Below are positions 35,783-49,399 of a stretch of DNA of 64,000 nt, one piece after another. How positions within the stretch are numbered: position 1 is the stretch's first letter; every line of letters begins with the position of its first letter. A program made the translations under genes and the position numbers. The notes below the pieces were generated by a model, which made no database searches, was not told where the DNA came from, and saw only the letters and a program-made list of their open reading frames with translations. Source of the stretch: Chiridota heheva (taxonomy: Eukaryota > Echinodermata > Holothuroidea > Apodida > Chiridotidae); assembly GCA_020152595.1 (NCBI GenBank), contig JAIGNY010003269.1, positions 974,501 to 1,038,500 of the forward strand. The letters run 5' to 3'.

Positions 35783-37790
35783 CAATACATCTTACTTTAT
35801 ATTGTACAGTTTTTGAATAATTAACATATTCATCTAAATTTACTAGGCCAGTACTGCCGATTACACCTTTTACATTTTACAAGTACAACTGCTGAGCACT
35901 TGGGGAAAATCTTCACTGTGAATTAAATTGGAGCAGTTCCCAATCTGACTGAACCTAGCTGTGACTTTGTGATTACAGTCAAACAAAAGATGGCTGTATG
36001 GCTTGTAAGGAACACTTATGCCAATCATAAAGTAACAAATATAAAAGGATGTTATTTTAAATTCTATGACATCATCCACCATTTACACATTAAATAGATG
36101 TGAATATAAGCTGAAGGTGACAACCCCACTAAACAGACAACTAGCAAAGGAAAATCAATAGAAGTTATATACAAAATGTAGAGTGCCTAATAAAAGGGGC
36201 AGGGTGGAGGCAATGCGGGCAAGGTGGAGCACCCCTCTGAAAAAGCAAAATAGGGGCCTGATACAGTAAAAGCTGAATATCCTGGTGCCAGAATTACTAC
36301 ACCTGTATGATTTGTAAGTCACATGTGCCAACTGATAATCAGTTAAACAGAATTAAATGCACTGCCATATCCTGCAAAAATGAAAGCACTATTCACTACC
36401 TAAAGGCAATCTCCAACTTAACAAAGCCTTATTTAAGAAAGCACTTCACTATTAGTGCCTTCCTTTTATAACTCATTTACATTTAGTGCTTTCTATTTAT
36501 AACAACTTTCCTAAATCACTTGCTGAATTCAATTATGTATGAAAGACATACACAGAATGAGCATGGTACAGCACACATATATATGGCAAGCCTTTCTTAA
36601 AATACCAGCAATATTCTATACATTAGTAATTTCTCATTCACAATGGGTTTTATTTCAAATCTTCATCACTCACACAAATTTTTCTTCCACCAAACTTACA
36701 AATCCAATCTCCATGCTACATGTACAGAACTTTACTACCCAAAAACAGACTGCATCAAACAACTATGCAGAATAATACTTGCATACAATAAATAAAATGC
36801 TATCTTCCACTAAATCCAACAGGTCCAGATAGAACTCAACCACAAACAGACAAATGAAAATCCTTCTTTCACTGACTGCTGGAGATATGAGCCAAAATTT
36901 GATGTGGTTCATTTTCATTAAAATAATTAAGATGGTCCTGTGTTATTACATTACTCTAAGAAATTAAATCTGAAAAAAAAAAAATTCTTACTTTTCTTTG
37001 TTTCCAAAATTCCTAATAGATTCAAATGATCTTTTTGAGACTAACAAATGGCCAAGATGCAATAGCACAGTTTAACCAACTTGGCGTTCCACCTCTGTGT
37101 TTGTGTGCTACCTGTACTTCACTAAAATCAAAATGAAATTTTACATGAAGATTAACATTATCTTAAACGTTTCTATGTACCACGTGGTGGGAGTGCTATT
37201 GAAAGTGCAGGGTTAATGACGTAGTAATCATAATTCTAAAAATACGACCTATTGAAGCCAGACAGCACAATGATAAAAATACTCTGACCTATCTACTGTA
37301 TGCTTCTTTATCCTTAAGACTATAAGTTCACTTTTACTTTCACCCAAATCCCAGCCATGCTGTATATAAAGTGTTATAGTATCTATGAGCTCATCAACTT
37401 CATAAGCTTTTATATCAAAAAGCATAGAAGTGGGAAACAAAAATTGTACACATAGCTACCGAAAAAGAGATCAAATTATAAAGAAAAAGAGGGTTATGTG
37501 ATAAAACGTCTAGTAAATGACAAATGTTATCAAGGTAGCGAGAACATCAAATGTAAACAGGAAAACATGTTTATATCGTAAGAGTAGATGATACAGAACA
37601 AGAAGAAACAAAGGAAAAGCAAAGTTCTACACAAGTTCAAAATATTCAAAAAACAATAGGGCCTCAGCCCTATCTAAACAGACAGATCAATAACTCAAGC
37701 TTTTTTTCTCTGTTGCAGTTATGATTATCGTGTTTAAATGCATCTGAAATTCAGTACCCTTTAAGAAAAAAACCCCATTAAGTTACATTT
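35783..37790. other. AT-rich stretch, no gene seen
   Basis: No supportable coding region, RNA or defined repeat. Confidence 0.4.
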
Positions 37791-37795
37791 TTATG

Positions 37796-37996
37796 GTTTG
37801 GTTTGGTTTGTTATGTTTAACGGCACCACGACAATTAAGAGTCAAATGTGCCAAGAGGGTGTTAATAAATAATGGTGTAAGAGTAAGGATAGTGAGGAGA
37901 TGGAAGCTTTGTAAGGGGGGTGAAGGGGCAAAGCCCAATGTGGGAGAACAAATTAGGTGAAAAGAAAGGGGGGTGTAAGGTTAGGTGTAGAACGCT
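37796..37996 (-). mobile_element. LINE family A, 3' UTR only
   Basis: About 200 bp beginning with ggtttggtttggttt and the family A 3' signature, continuing with the 'gtcaaatgtgccaagagggt' stretch seen at 6510 and 30735. It contains no coding sequence: an extreme 5'-truncated insertion. Confidence 0.8.
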
Positions 37997-38284
37997 TTTA
38001 TACCATGAACATGTACACACAATCTAACATCATAAAACAGATATGCGGTTGTTAAAAATGAGCATTTCCAGATTTTTACATTAAGCCCCGCCTACATGCA
38101 TGACATCATCACCCAAAACAATAGGGCACATCTACGGACCATGGGCTGTATGTATACCACATATGACATAAATCCACTGTGCCACTCTTGAGATATCATG
38201 TTTACGAGCTGGCCGTCATATACACGCCATCATGACCGCATAGGTTCCTCATGCTATCGCAGCAGAACCAAAGATGGCATCTCA

Positions 38285-39765
38285 CACTAAGTCCCAGATG
38301 GCAACCCATATCCCACATGGCATTTCATCCCATGTCCCACATCCCATCCCATGCCCCACATGGCATTCCACCATATCTCCTACATGGTATTCCACCATAT
38401 CTCCTACATGGCATTCCACCATATGTCCCACATGGCATTCCACCATATGTCCCACATGGCATCCCATCCTATGACCTACATGGATCTTATTCCATGACCT
38501 ACACGGATCCCATTCCATGTCCCAAATGGCATCCCACCCCATGTCCCACATGACATCCCTCCCTATGTCCCACATGACATTCCTCCCTATATCCCACTGA
38601 CTCCCACATGGCATCCATTCCTGTGTCCCACATGGCATCCCTTCCTGTGTCCCACATGAGATCCCACCTTGTCCCCATCAGATCCCACCTTGTCCCACAT
38701 GATTTCCCATATTGGCCACATGACATCCCATGTCCCACATGACATCCCATGTCCCACATGACATCCCATGTCCCAGATGACATCCCATGTCCCACATGAC
38801 ATCCCATGTCCCACGTGACATCCCATGTCCCACATGTCATCCCATGTCCCACATGACTCCCCATGTTCCACATGACATCCCATGTCCCACATGACATCCC
38901 ATGTCCCAAATGGCATCCCACCCCATGTCCCACATGACATCCCTCCCTATGTCCCACATGACATTCCTCCCTATATCCCACTGACTCCCACATGGCATCC
39001 CTTCCTGTGTCCCACATGGCATCCCTCCCTATGTTCCCTATGAGATCCCACCTTGTCCCACATCAGTGGCTTTCCACTTGATTTCCCATATTGGCCACAT
39101 GACATCCCATGTCCCACATGACATCCCATGTCCCACATGACATCCCATGTCCCACATGACATCCCATGTCCCACGTGACATCCCATGTCCCACATGTCAT
39201 CCCATGTCCCACATGACTCCCCATGTTCCACATGACATCCCATGTTTCCCACATGACATCCCATGTCCCACATGACATCCCATGTCCCACATGACATCCC
39301 ATGTCCCACATGACATCCCATGTCCCACATGACATCCCATGTCCCACATGACATCCCATAGCTTTCCACCTAATGTCCCTCATGGCATTCCACAATATAT
39401 CCCACCCTGTCCCACATGGCATCACACCCCATGTCCCACATGACATCCCATAGGCTCCATAAGTCTCATCCTAGCTACACAGTCTCTGATTGAGCACACA
39501 TGTATGAAAGTCTGTCAGTCCATAAAATAACTTATATGCAAATGACTTGTTGAATAAGAAAATGAGGCCGAGTCAAATAATCATGCCTGATATAGCCCTT
39601 GGTGCATACCACATGGTATATATTCTATCATGTCCCGCATGGCTCCCATCCATGTCCATCCATCTTCTTAGTTCATATACTGTAGCAACTTTATGCAAAT
39701 AAACACAATGGTAAAGACGGAGTTGAATAATCATGCCTGATACAGCCCTTGGTGCACAAATATTT
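38285..39765 (-). repeat. Interspersed element with 19-bp minisatellite, right copy
   Basis: Inverted partner of the element at 1605-2985. The array (about 38290-39450) is a cleaner version of the unit, catgacatcccatgtccca, with long runs of exact 19-mers at 38715-38840 and 39095-39360. The flank (39450-39765) matches the left copy's head and itself holds two copies of a roughly 40-bp segment (around 39565-39605 and 39718-39755; 'aataatcatgcctgata'), so the carrier has internal repeats too. Frames on both strands are open across the array owing to lack of stops. Confidence 0.85.
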
Positions 39766-39769
39766 CTGA

Positions 39770-41370
39770 GGAAATCTCAGGCAAAACTGTTGACGGACGA
39801 AATCGCCATTACATAGGTTTGCATTATTGATTCGCATGCTCACCAAAAACAGTGCATAAGTTTTGTTCAAACATTGCTATAAATTCATTTTCTAAATTGC
39901 CTTTTAAATTTTTGTTTGTTGGGAAAATATATTTTCCACCACGTGTATGGTCAAGTTTACCTTGTTTCTCAATAAACTTTGATAATCGACTGGGAGAGGT
40001 TGGCATTTGCCATTGAAATGCACATCATAATTTATACGAAACAGCTATAACTTTTGTTATAAGCCTATTTTCATTTAGTGCATTTATATATCCTTCAACA
40101 ATTAAGTGCTCTAAGAAGCCATTTGTCTCTTAAAACAAAAGATATTTCTGGTGATTAGGTGAACTATTAATTACTTGCCTTTATTAAAAATAGATTTAGA
40201 GAATACTAGACTCATGAGTGTTGTAGTTGTGCATGACAACCCCCCCCCTCCCCCCCACCTTACCCTTCCCTATTTGTTGCAACTTAAAACCCTTGAAGAA
40301 CTAGTTAACATCTAAAGGCAACCTTTCTTAGATGGTTAAACTAAGTTTCTTTAAAAAAAAAAAAAGGCACATGCAATTTACCAAAAGCTTACAATTTTAC
40401 AGCTCTTTAAATTGTAAAGATAATTGTTCAAAATGTATGCAAATTTTAATGATATACAGAGTTAAATTTTCTTTCTAGTAAATTCAAAGTAATTATTCTA
40501 ATTTTCTTTGCCACAACAATTTAAAGGAGTGCAGTTAACCCAAAAGTTTTTTGAGACTTACTCATATCCTCAAACATATAGTCTGATAGTCCCCTGCTTC
40601 CTACACCTCTCTTCCCCCACACACACACCTTTGGAAAAGTTTAGCTACGCTGTTGTGGTAAAACAAGTATCCAGGCTAGAATTAAAGGCATATTATCATT
40701 TTGAAAATTTCTGAAAAATAATTGTCTTCTCTCTCCCCCTGGAAAAAAGTCTAGCTATACACCACTGGCCATTACATATAATATATGCCTTTCTTACTAT
40801 GTAATTTATAATTTAACATATGTGGCCTGATCTACAGATCTCAAATTGCATATTTGGGCCTTGATATTTCAGTAGATATTTGCAAAATGCATGGAGAGCA
40901 TACCTAAAATTGTTAGTTTATACGCAATCTGCTTTATATTCCATGTACGCGATTGTCCATTTTGGAAGGTTTAACCCCAGTTTGGTTGCATCCCCTAACC
41001 ATTATCCCTCGAATTAACAGTTGATCGATGACACCGTGACTGATTCGGAATGTCTCTTGTAATCTTGACTGCTTGCAATCTTGACTGCTTGCAGGAGTAT
41101 TTTTGAGAAAAACATTGAAAACTACCAAAAAGCTGTAGGCCTTATTGATTATTTATTTTGAGTGTGTGTTTTATGATTTTTTCCCGATGTTTTCCCAAAT
41201 GAAACCTGTGTAACTCAGTAAAGGTTCTGGATTTTTTTTATTGTTGTATTTATTCTTTGAGGATGGGGAGTGGATGGGTTAAAACACATGTACATCGTTT
41301 ATAGAAAAGGTCGGGCAAATGCAAATTTTCGACAGCCAAATTTGTGTAACAATCCCTCCCCTCCCTCAGC
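39770..41370. other. AT-rich stretch with a poly-C tract
   Basis: No gene is supported. A C-rich run sits at about 40231-40258 and a small duplicated 'aatcttgactgcttgc' at 41072-41096. Confidence 0.4.
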
Positions 41371-41378
41371 GCTTGAGG

Positions 41379-41928
41379 CAGTGGCGGGGCGTTAAAGGGC
41401 AATTACCGATACTTGCCCCCACCCCCCTCCCTCAATGATATTAAATTGTGTATTTGGCCCCCCAATTAACTGACCCGCCTTATGAAATAAAACAGTCGTT
41501 ATTATTTTGAGCTAAATAAGTATTAATGCTTAAAATCATACAATATTTATTTATTGATATGCTGTTATGAGTAATTCACCCATCCAGCTATCCATGATAT
41601 CTGCATAGCCGGTTGCAGTATGTATTACAATAATTTGGGGAAATTATTAGTACATTTATACATCAATATATCACACTTCATTTCTTCAATGCATCTCTAT
41701 AAATTATCTAAATAAAACAGTGCTCCCTCAGTACATAAAAGTTTTGTCGTCTGCCTGGGCGATCATCATGAAGAAACAAAAGCTAATGCATGATTTCTTT
41801 ACTGAAAACGTTTTTTGGGTCAAAAATTACTGCTGCCTGATGGACTTTTTCCCCCATCTAGTTCCAACAAAACTATATGTGGTCCCCCTCCCCCTACCCC
41901 TAATCATATGCACCATGCCCCGCCGCTG
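41379..41928. mobile_element. hAT-like MITE
   Basis: Ends are inverted 12-mers, cagtggcggggc (41379-41390) and the complement of gccccgccgctg (41917-41928), matching 11 of 12. Flanking octamers gcttgagg (41371-41378) and gctcgaag (41929-41936) match at 6 of 8 positions, consistent with the 8-bp target-site duplication of hAT elements after some decay. Length 550 bp, no transposase. Confidence 0.55.
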
Positions 41929-42100
41929 GCTCGAAGTCAAGTTACGCCCGTTTGATAGTAGGCCTGGGTTCAGATCATTGTTTCAGTGCCACTGAGTTAC
42001 TATATTAAACACATGTAAAATTTAAAAAAACAAAGAGAATGATTGACTGTGTACTCATGCATGCTTACTGTTTAGGTTTATTATTCCAACCCATAGGGTA

Positions 42101-42415
42101 GCAGTGTTGTAGACAGCCTTTCGGATTGGGAGGGGGGAAGCGATGCAAATATTTGGACCTTGTAACATATTTTCTGGACCTTTGTTTTTTCAGGAACGGG
42201 GAGGGGGTTGACCCTGTCAACTCCACTTTTATTTACATGCATGTCAAGGGTGTAGCCATCCTTTAGAATTGGAGGGGGAGGTCGCAGAGGGAAATATCTG
42301 GACCTTAAAGCATATTTTCTGGACCTTTATACCATGATTTTATTAGGGGGGTTTTACAACCCTGTCGACCCCCCCCCCTTCCACCCCCTTTTCTCCTCAG
42401 CTACACCAATAGGTA
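42101..42415. repeat. Two related G-rich repeat copies
   Basis: Two adjacent segments share 'acatattttctggacctttg'-like and gattgggaggggg-like blocks, then end in a C-rich stretch with gctacacc. It looks like a non-autonomous element with a partial duplication. Class not determined. Confidence 0.35.
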
Positions 42416-43535
42416 GTGTAACTGTCGCTTTAAAATAAATTAGTTTGCATATGTCAAAGCTTCACATTTCTTTATTCTAGCTTTATACTTTTCCCTACAT
42501 TGATCACAATTTGCATAAAAACCTATGAATTCAACATTGAAACTATCACCATAACTGTCTTGTGGTGGTTAGGGTTCAAGTAGCCAAATCTTCATGCTCA
42601 AATCATGTAGTCACCTAATCAGTGGCATAAAAGAATGAGCATTGAAAATCATGTCCCACACAATATACAAAAGGTCAATGGCCTACAACAAGTGTCCACA
42701 AAATTTGCAAAATTATTTTCGATATAAAAACTTTATTTATTTATTCTAAAAAATTGTAAGTGCACTAATAGACTAAGTAGGAGTCAAACTACTAGTATTC
42801 TGCAAAGAATAAAATATAAAAGAGCTTTAATAAAATCATAAAATTTTCCCTATAAAAAACAGAAAATGAGCCATAAATGATGGGCATCATTAAAAAAAAT
42901 TAAACCTAATTACGCATCAAAACGCAGATGTACAATGTGATGGCCTGCGCCCTTCTTGGGCATTTGTTCGGGACTTTACTCAAGAACGCTCAAGCATTTC
43001 AGCATATACAATCACGCGACAGAGCGTATGGATTTCGCTCAATTAGGTTCAAATTAGGCAGTTATGCCTACCTACCATTCCATTTCTGAAGCAGTAAACA
43101 ACCAAATAGCAAGGTAAATGTGGAAAAAGGTTCATTTTCTCAGGAATTTGGCTTTGAAAAGTATAATGAATAAGGTAATTGTTTTCTCAGACTAACCGAA
43201 TTGCTTGGAACATTAGGTTTTTGAATTTTAAGGTGTAGAAATTTTCGCTTAGAAGTAAATGGTGTTGGCTCCGAAAAAGCGGTGCAGTTTTTACACATAG
43301 AAATGCACAGTGAGTCGTTCTCACTAGGGTTCAAGTTGAGGGCGGGGTTGGGCGTTCGACATACTAATGTTATCACATAATAAATTTAGGGGTCTATTCT
43401 GAGACATGTAATCCATCTGGGCTTTAATGCATGAGAGGTTTATGATGATATGCTTCTACTGTGAGAGTTTTAAGTTTGTTCTTAACTATAACATGCATAC
43501 CATTAAAGTCATTTATTAATATAAAATAGATTTGT
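42416..43535. other. AT-rich stretch, no gene seen
   Basis: A 78-codon minus-strand frame (43140-43376) is mildly protein-like but has no motif or splice support. Confidence 0.35.
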
Positions 43536-43569
43536 ATTTAGTTGATCTTATTGTATCATTTCTTCTCAA

Positions 43570-44171
43570 TTAAGTTGCAAAACCAAATAGACTCCATTTC
43601 AAGATCATCTTATTGGCAGATCCATAATATTGGTAAAATCAGGCGGTATATCACTGACGAGGCTTTTAAGACATTGGTTCACGCTCTTGTGGCATCAAAA
43701 TTGGGCTACTGTAATGCCCAAGTTTATGGTCTGCCTTATAAGCTTACTGACCGGCTTTAACGCATTCAGAATTGCGCTGCACGGCTTGTCACCCGCACAC
43801 GTAGCTGTGAGTATATAATGCCTGTTTTGTGTGACTTGCATTGGCTGCCGATTCATTACAGGTCCAGTTTCAAAATTACTTTATATACTTATAAGGTTCT
43901 CAATGGTTTAGCCCCTTGTCTACCTCACAGATCTTGTGCATAAATATCAACCAACTAGATCTCTTTGGTCCAAAAACAAGTCATTATTAAGTAAACTAAT
44001 TATCAGAACATCTACTTACAGAAATAGCTGTTTGATCATTCAGCTGAAGTATTGTGGAATGAATTACTAGATGAAGCCAAGCGTGCAATAAATATTAATG
44101 AATTTAAAAAAACATGTGAAAACTTACCTTTTTAGAGCTGCCTTTTATTACTGTAGATCATCAGGATTGTG

Positions 44172-44257
<86 letters not shown>

Positions 44258-44490
44258 ATAAAGTCCATTTTTAGCTTTTAACAATGAATTTGAATTTGTG
44301 TACATATATTGCCTATTTACTATTTTAACAGTTTTAACTTTTATAAACCTTTTTATATCTGTATTTTTAAGAATTAAATTATTGTATTTTTTCTTGATTT
44401 GTATGTTTTTATTGTAAAGCACCTTGGAGCAATTTTATATTGGATAAGGTGCTATATAAATTATGTAAAATAAATAAATAAATAGATAAA
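43570..44490 (+). mobile_element. CR1-like LINE, C-terminal fragment with 3' tail
   Basis: Frames encode the CR1-type region: IGKIRRYITDEAFKTLVHAL, KLGYCNAQVYGLPY, then after a frame break IQNCAARLVTRTR, LHWLPIHYRS and KVLNGLAPCL. The 3' UTR runs through an (AT)n microsatellite to 'ggtgctatataaattatg' and an (aaat)n/(aata)n tail at about 44465-44490. The fragment is 5' truncated and disrupted. Confidence 0.85.
44177..44253. repeat. (AT)n microsatellite
   Basis: An almost perfect AT dinucleotide run inside the CR1 3' UTR. Confidence 0.95.
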
Positions 44491-44494
44491 TAGT

Positions 44495-46850
44495 CATCTT
44501 GAATACATCCATGCTTTGCAATTGGTAACAATCGTCGGTATGTCAAATCAGGAAAAGCCTCAACATGGTATCAAATTTGCAAGACAATGTCACATTCGTT
44601 ACTTTGTCAAAACAGAGTGTGCCTTTTCCTACATTTGTCACAAGGACGCTAAAATTAACTAAAAAAGTATACATTTCCAATAATGGGACCTATCCCATTC
44701 GATTCTATGACCTTAAAATATGCAAAATCGATAATAATCTTAAAATTGGCAAAATTGCACATTTGCCACTATGTCAAAACAGTGACGATATGATTATATA
44801 CATAAAGACTGAGAGGAACCTAAGGTCACAACTACAGTAGTCTAATTTCAGTCATTTCTACACAAATGAAACCAAATTTTAACTGAAATATCTCCTTAAC
44901 AAATAAGAATTTTGAATGCTTTCTTCACCATTTTTTCTTTTGTTTCCTATAAGATGGGACTTGCTTGACACCTGAACTAATCCTTTAAGATTGTGTGAGA
45001 AACTATAACCTATTGCTATCAAAGACTAACTCAGACAAATTTGGGCTACAATTTAGTTTCAATGAGCAAAGAATGTGCACAAAGTATTTTGAGATAGGGA
45101 ATCATTGTTGGGTTGAAAAAAAACATTCTCACAAATTTTCATTTTCAAATTTATAATAGACTATTAAATAAACAAACTGAAAAAAAAACCATGATAAAGA
45201 ATTATATAGAAAATCATCTTGGATCTGTAATTATGTAGGGTTTGCACTAGCTTCAAATTTTTGGGAGGAAAATTCCGTCTTTCAAAAATAAATTGGTAAG
45301 GATTTCAGAATTTTGGTGGTTAATTTCAAAAAATTTGTAGGGAATTTCCACAAGTTATACAAATTATTTTACGGATAAGAATACCCTTTTACTTTTTTTG
45401 TTCTTGTATACTTTAAGGTAAAACTCTTTTTGTATTATACTATTTCCTTAATTTGTATTAATATTAGGAATGTGCATTAACGTTTAGCAACCTAAATGTT
45501 TAAACGGCCAATTTTCTATTTGTATAAACATGACCTTTGACCTCAAGTTTCGCAAAAATGTTGAAATACCAAAGAAGCCCCCTGACACCTAGCAACATGC
45601 TGAGCTATCATAACCAAGCTTTTTAGTGCAATAAATTAGAAACATCTTTGCAAGAAAAAAAAATACTGTTTTTATGTGCCACGATACCAAATACTAATTC
45701 AACTACCTCATGAACACCCCTTCTCGACAATCTTCGCAAATTCCCATACCTTCAACTGCACATGGCCATCGTTGAACATGGCTGAGTTCTTATTACTAGC
45801 AGCTACCATATTGAAGAAACTGACTGAAAATAGTTTCGTGATAGCCCCCTCATATCGCTCAGAATATTCCAGAATTGAAATGAAGTTCCCGGATGAGGCT
45901 AAACCCGGAAGTTTTTTGACTGTTTAAATTTTTTTCATACAATGCGGTCAAAGACTTGAGAACTTGTTACAAAAATGACAACACAATTGATGAAGAATAT
46001 TGTGCGGCACGCATGCAAATTAAAGAAGCTTACAGTTTATCTTAGGTATCTTTGGTACAAAGAGATTTCATGTCTAATCGCTAAAAATTCATATCGTTAA
46101 GTTGAGTTCTAAAGTTATCACTGAATGCTGAGCACAGATTTTAATACTTGTCTAAGCCAGCAGTTCCCGGTAGTTGTGCGTGATCATCCCACATTGCTTC
46201 TTAATTTTGTGCGGGATTGTGAAAACCCATTGCGCGATTCTTGCAATGGCGCTGCTAATGCAAACTCTGCAATTATGACACTGCACAATGCGAGGTCACT
46301 TTTCAACATACGGGCGGAATCTTTGAAATGCAATAACACCTAAACGGAATAAGATATCAAGATGATTTTTACACCCATTTCTTTCTTTGATAGTCCTCTA
46401 TCATATATTTGACATTGAAAATTGGGATTTAAAAGAACTACAAAATTATGTTCAAATCTTTGTCAATATCAATTAAAATGATCAACATTTAATTTTGCTG
46501 ACATGATACATAGGCCCTATAGGAACTTTGTGGCATTCCTACATATTGTTCACTCCCATAAGGTACTGTACATGAAGAGCTGTTTCAGTAACGACTGTAT
46601 TACAGGAAAATTGAATTATAATTAAATCAATCTTCATAGTTACTTTTTTAATCTATGTACAATTTATGGATCAGAAAGCAGCTCAAAATGGTTTGTCATT
46701 CAGGATGTGTCATAAAGTTTACTATAAATTGGTCAATCTTGAATCATTTTTCCTCTTTTCATTTAAATCTGCTAGCATGTGTTGCAAAAATTCTGCTTTC
46801 TGATTTACTTTCTATTTTTTCGTTATAATCCGTGGGAATTTTTCAATGTG
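44495..46850. other. AT-rich stretch with MITE arms
   Basis: Single arms related to the hairpin MITE at 4074-4660 occur around 44880-44990 and 46330-46440. A short frame at 45778-45927 (MAEFLLLAATILKK...) follows a fair start context but has no support as a gene. Confidence 0.4.
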
Positions 46851-46855
46851 TGGGG

Positions 46856-49028
46856 AGATTAAATCAAGTGAAAAAGGTTGCTGTTGCGGAGGAAGGTGAT
46901 AATGTTGGAGGGGGATTGTTCTTGAAGTCGGAAATAGTGGTGGCAGGGGATAGGAAAGATCTGGAGTTGGTATAAATCGGACAGGTTAAGAGGATATGAT
47001 TGATCAAGAGATCAGTATTGCAAGTGGAGCAAATAGGTTTGGGAGAGCCAGAAAGAAGGTAGGAGTGAGTGAGATTGGTGTGGCCTAGGCGAATGCGGGT
47101 GATGACCACATCCTCTCTGCGATTGCGACTTAGTAGCCCTGGGAGGGTTGATGTCTACTTTGGGATTGATATTGTGAAGTTTATTACTAATCTCCAGATT
47201 CCAGTAGTCTTGCAAAGTCTTCCTGAGGTAGTTGGAGGTATTTTGGTGAAAGTCCGAGTGAGGTATATCCATAGAGGAAATTTGGTTTGACAGAGCGTTA
47301 TAGGTGGCTTTGTTGGCCCTTTTGTTCCCGGGGACACCGATGTGGCTGGGGATCCAGAAGAAGGTGATTTTCTTGCCAGAGGAGGAGAGAGAGTGTGCAT
47401 TTTGTTTCAGATTTGTAAGATGGGGGAATTAGGCCAGCACATGTAAAAGTTGCCTGTGAAGACTAATTTGGAGTCAGAAAAGATGACAGAGAGAGAACGG
47501 AAGGAGAGTTCTGCAAAGTTTAAAGCTAGAAGGATAGCCTTTGCCTCCGCAGAATAGAGAGGCTCCCGTCTGGTAGTTTGATGAAAGGGTACGGCCAGGA
47601 CAGGCGGCCGCAGCTGCTGAGGTACCTTTTCATGTGGATCTGTCGATAAAAAGGAAGGAGTAGTTGTGGAAGTGCGACACTGAGCTGGCAGTATTTGGTG
47701 CGAAAGAAGGCTGGGTTGTGATGAGCTTTCATAAAAGAAGAGGCCTAGGAAGACTTCTGGGAGGGGAGGGAGGTGGTATGACCCAGGTGGGGTAGGTGTG
47801 CCTGGCTATAGAGAAGATGATTGTTGATGTTGGCTTTGGGGAGGTGTGAGTGTATCCGCATTCCGATGGGAGGGGGGATGCGTTTGTTGAGATTGAAGAG
47901 GTTGGTGAAGTAAAGAGAGCAGGTAGAATGGAAACAAAGAGTTTTGAGGGTCGGTGAGTATGCGAAGGGCAAAGGAGAGGTCAGTCTTGGTGCTCCTGAG
48001 GTCTAGGGGGAGTTCATTGGCCTCAACGTGAAGACTGATATTGAGGATGGTTCAGATGGCACTGAGGCAGATTCTGAGGGCAGTGCTTTCGATGACATCA
48101 ATGTGTCTCAGAAAAAAACTTTGCGGGAGGAGTCGTAGATGAAATTGCCGTAGTCCAGCGTAGATCAAAGGAGGGAGCGATATAAGGTGAGCAAGGTGAT
48201 ATGGTTGGCTCCCCAGTCAGTGTTGGAGAGGACCTTGAGAAGATTAAGGGTTATGTAGCAGTTGGTTTTGAGGATGTTGATATGAGGGAGATATGAAAGC
48301 TTAGAGGCGAGAGTGATTCCTAAGAATCTGGAACTTTTCTTGTTGGGAATAATGGAATCTTTAAGTCGGAGTTTGGGGCGAAGGAAAAAGGAGTTGCTGT
48401 TATTGAAGTGAATAAGAACAGTTTTGTCTTTTGAGAAATTGAAACCGTTTTGTGTCACTCCAATGAGCCAAGTTGTTCAGGCAACTTTGGATGTTATTTT
48501 GCAGGATCTGGAAGCATGGGGAGGATGTAAAGATAGCGAAATCATCAACATAGATAGAGAGAGCACTTGATGTTAGGGGGAAGACTTTGGTAATGCTGTT
48601 GATTTTGAGTATAAAGAGAGTTGGGGAGAGGATGCTGCCTTGAGGGACTCCCAGGTGTTGGATATACCTTTGTGTTACCTATACGCACCCTGAAATAGCT
48701 AGAGTGGAGACAGTTCTGGATGAAGGTTGGAAGGAGACCTCTGAGGCCAGAGGAGTATAGATCCCTGAGAATGCCATACCTCCAGGTGGTGTTAAAGGCC
48801 TTTTTTGTTTCAAAGAAGATGGAGATGGTGTGGCGATTCCTGATGAAGGCTTATCAGATATGTGTATAGTTTTAGAACATTGTCTAGACAGTTGCGGTTA
48901 TTCCTGAAGTTGTTCTGATGGGGGTGAGGATGTGGTTCTTCTCAAGGTACTACGTAGTCTGTAATTCACATCCGTTCCATTGTCTTGCAGAGGCTGGAGC
49001 TGAGAGCGATGGGGCGATAGTTGTTAGG
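46856..49028 (-). mobile_element. LINE family A, second long copy
   Basis: Reads right to left. It starts within RT at YRPIAL (about 49015), then a degraded block A (FFETKKAFNTTW, about 48800-48835, with the catalytic D replaced), GVPQGSILSPTLF (about 48620-48650), YVDDFAIF (about 48530-48555), the SYLPHINILKTNCY thumb, RNase H FFWIPSHIGVPGNKRANKAT (about 47305-47365), and the knuckle CSTCNTDLLINHILLTC (about 46985-47036). Multiple frame breaks. The 3' signature seen in other copies is missing or diverged. Dead copy. Confidence 0.85.
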
Positions 49029-49189
49029 AATTATTCTTTCATTAATACATAAAATATAAATATTTTTTTTTTTGTATTCAGAATGTTAAGATACATGAGC
49101 AGATGGGCAAAGCATGTTCATGTAAAGTACATGCTGTACCCATAAATTTAACAGAAAAGTCAATCAATTTTCAAAGAAATGCATCAAAA

Positions 49190-49395
49190 TTGTCTTGGAT
49201 CTACCAAGGAGATGGTACAAGTATGACATCATACTGTACTGGTCATTTTTCAACACACTGGTGAAATCTTTCAAATGTAATAACTCCTAAAACGAAATAA
49301 GATATCAAAATGGTTTTTCACCTATTTACTATTTTGAAAGTCCTCTATCATATAAATAAAAATTAAAATATATGGAATTATTCTTTAAACAGATA
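49190..49395. mobile_element. MITE arm related to 4074-4660
   Basis: Shares 'aataagatatcaaaatggtttttcac'-type sequence (compare 46335) and the terminal ggaattattctttaaa with the right arm of the 4.07-4.66 kb element. No second arm was identified. Confidence 0.45.
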
Positions 49396-49399
49396 TTGC

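Noticed and set aside
43140-43376. 78-codon minus-strand frame
   Set aside because: No motif, no splice context, and length within chance expectation.
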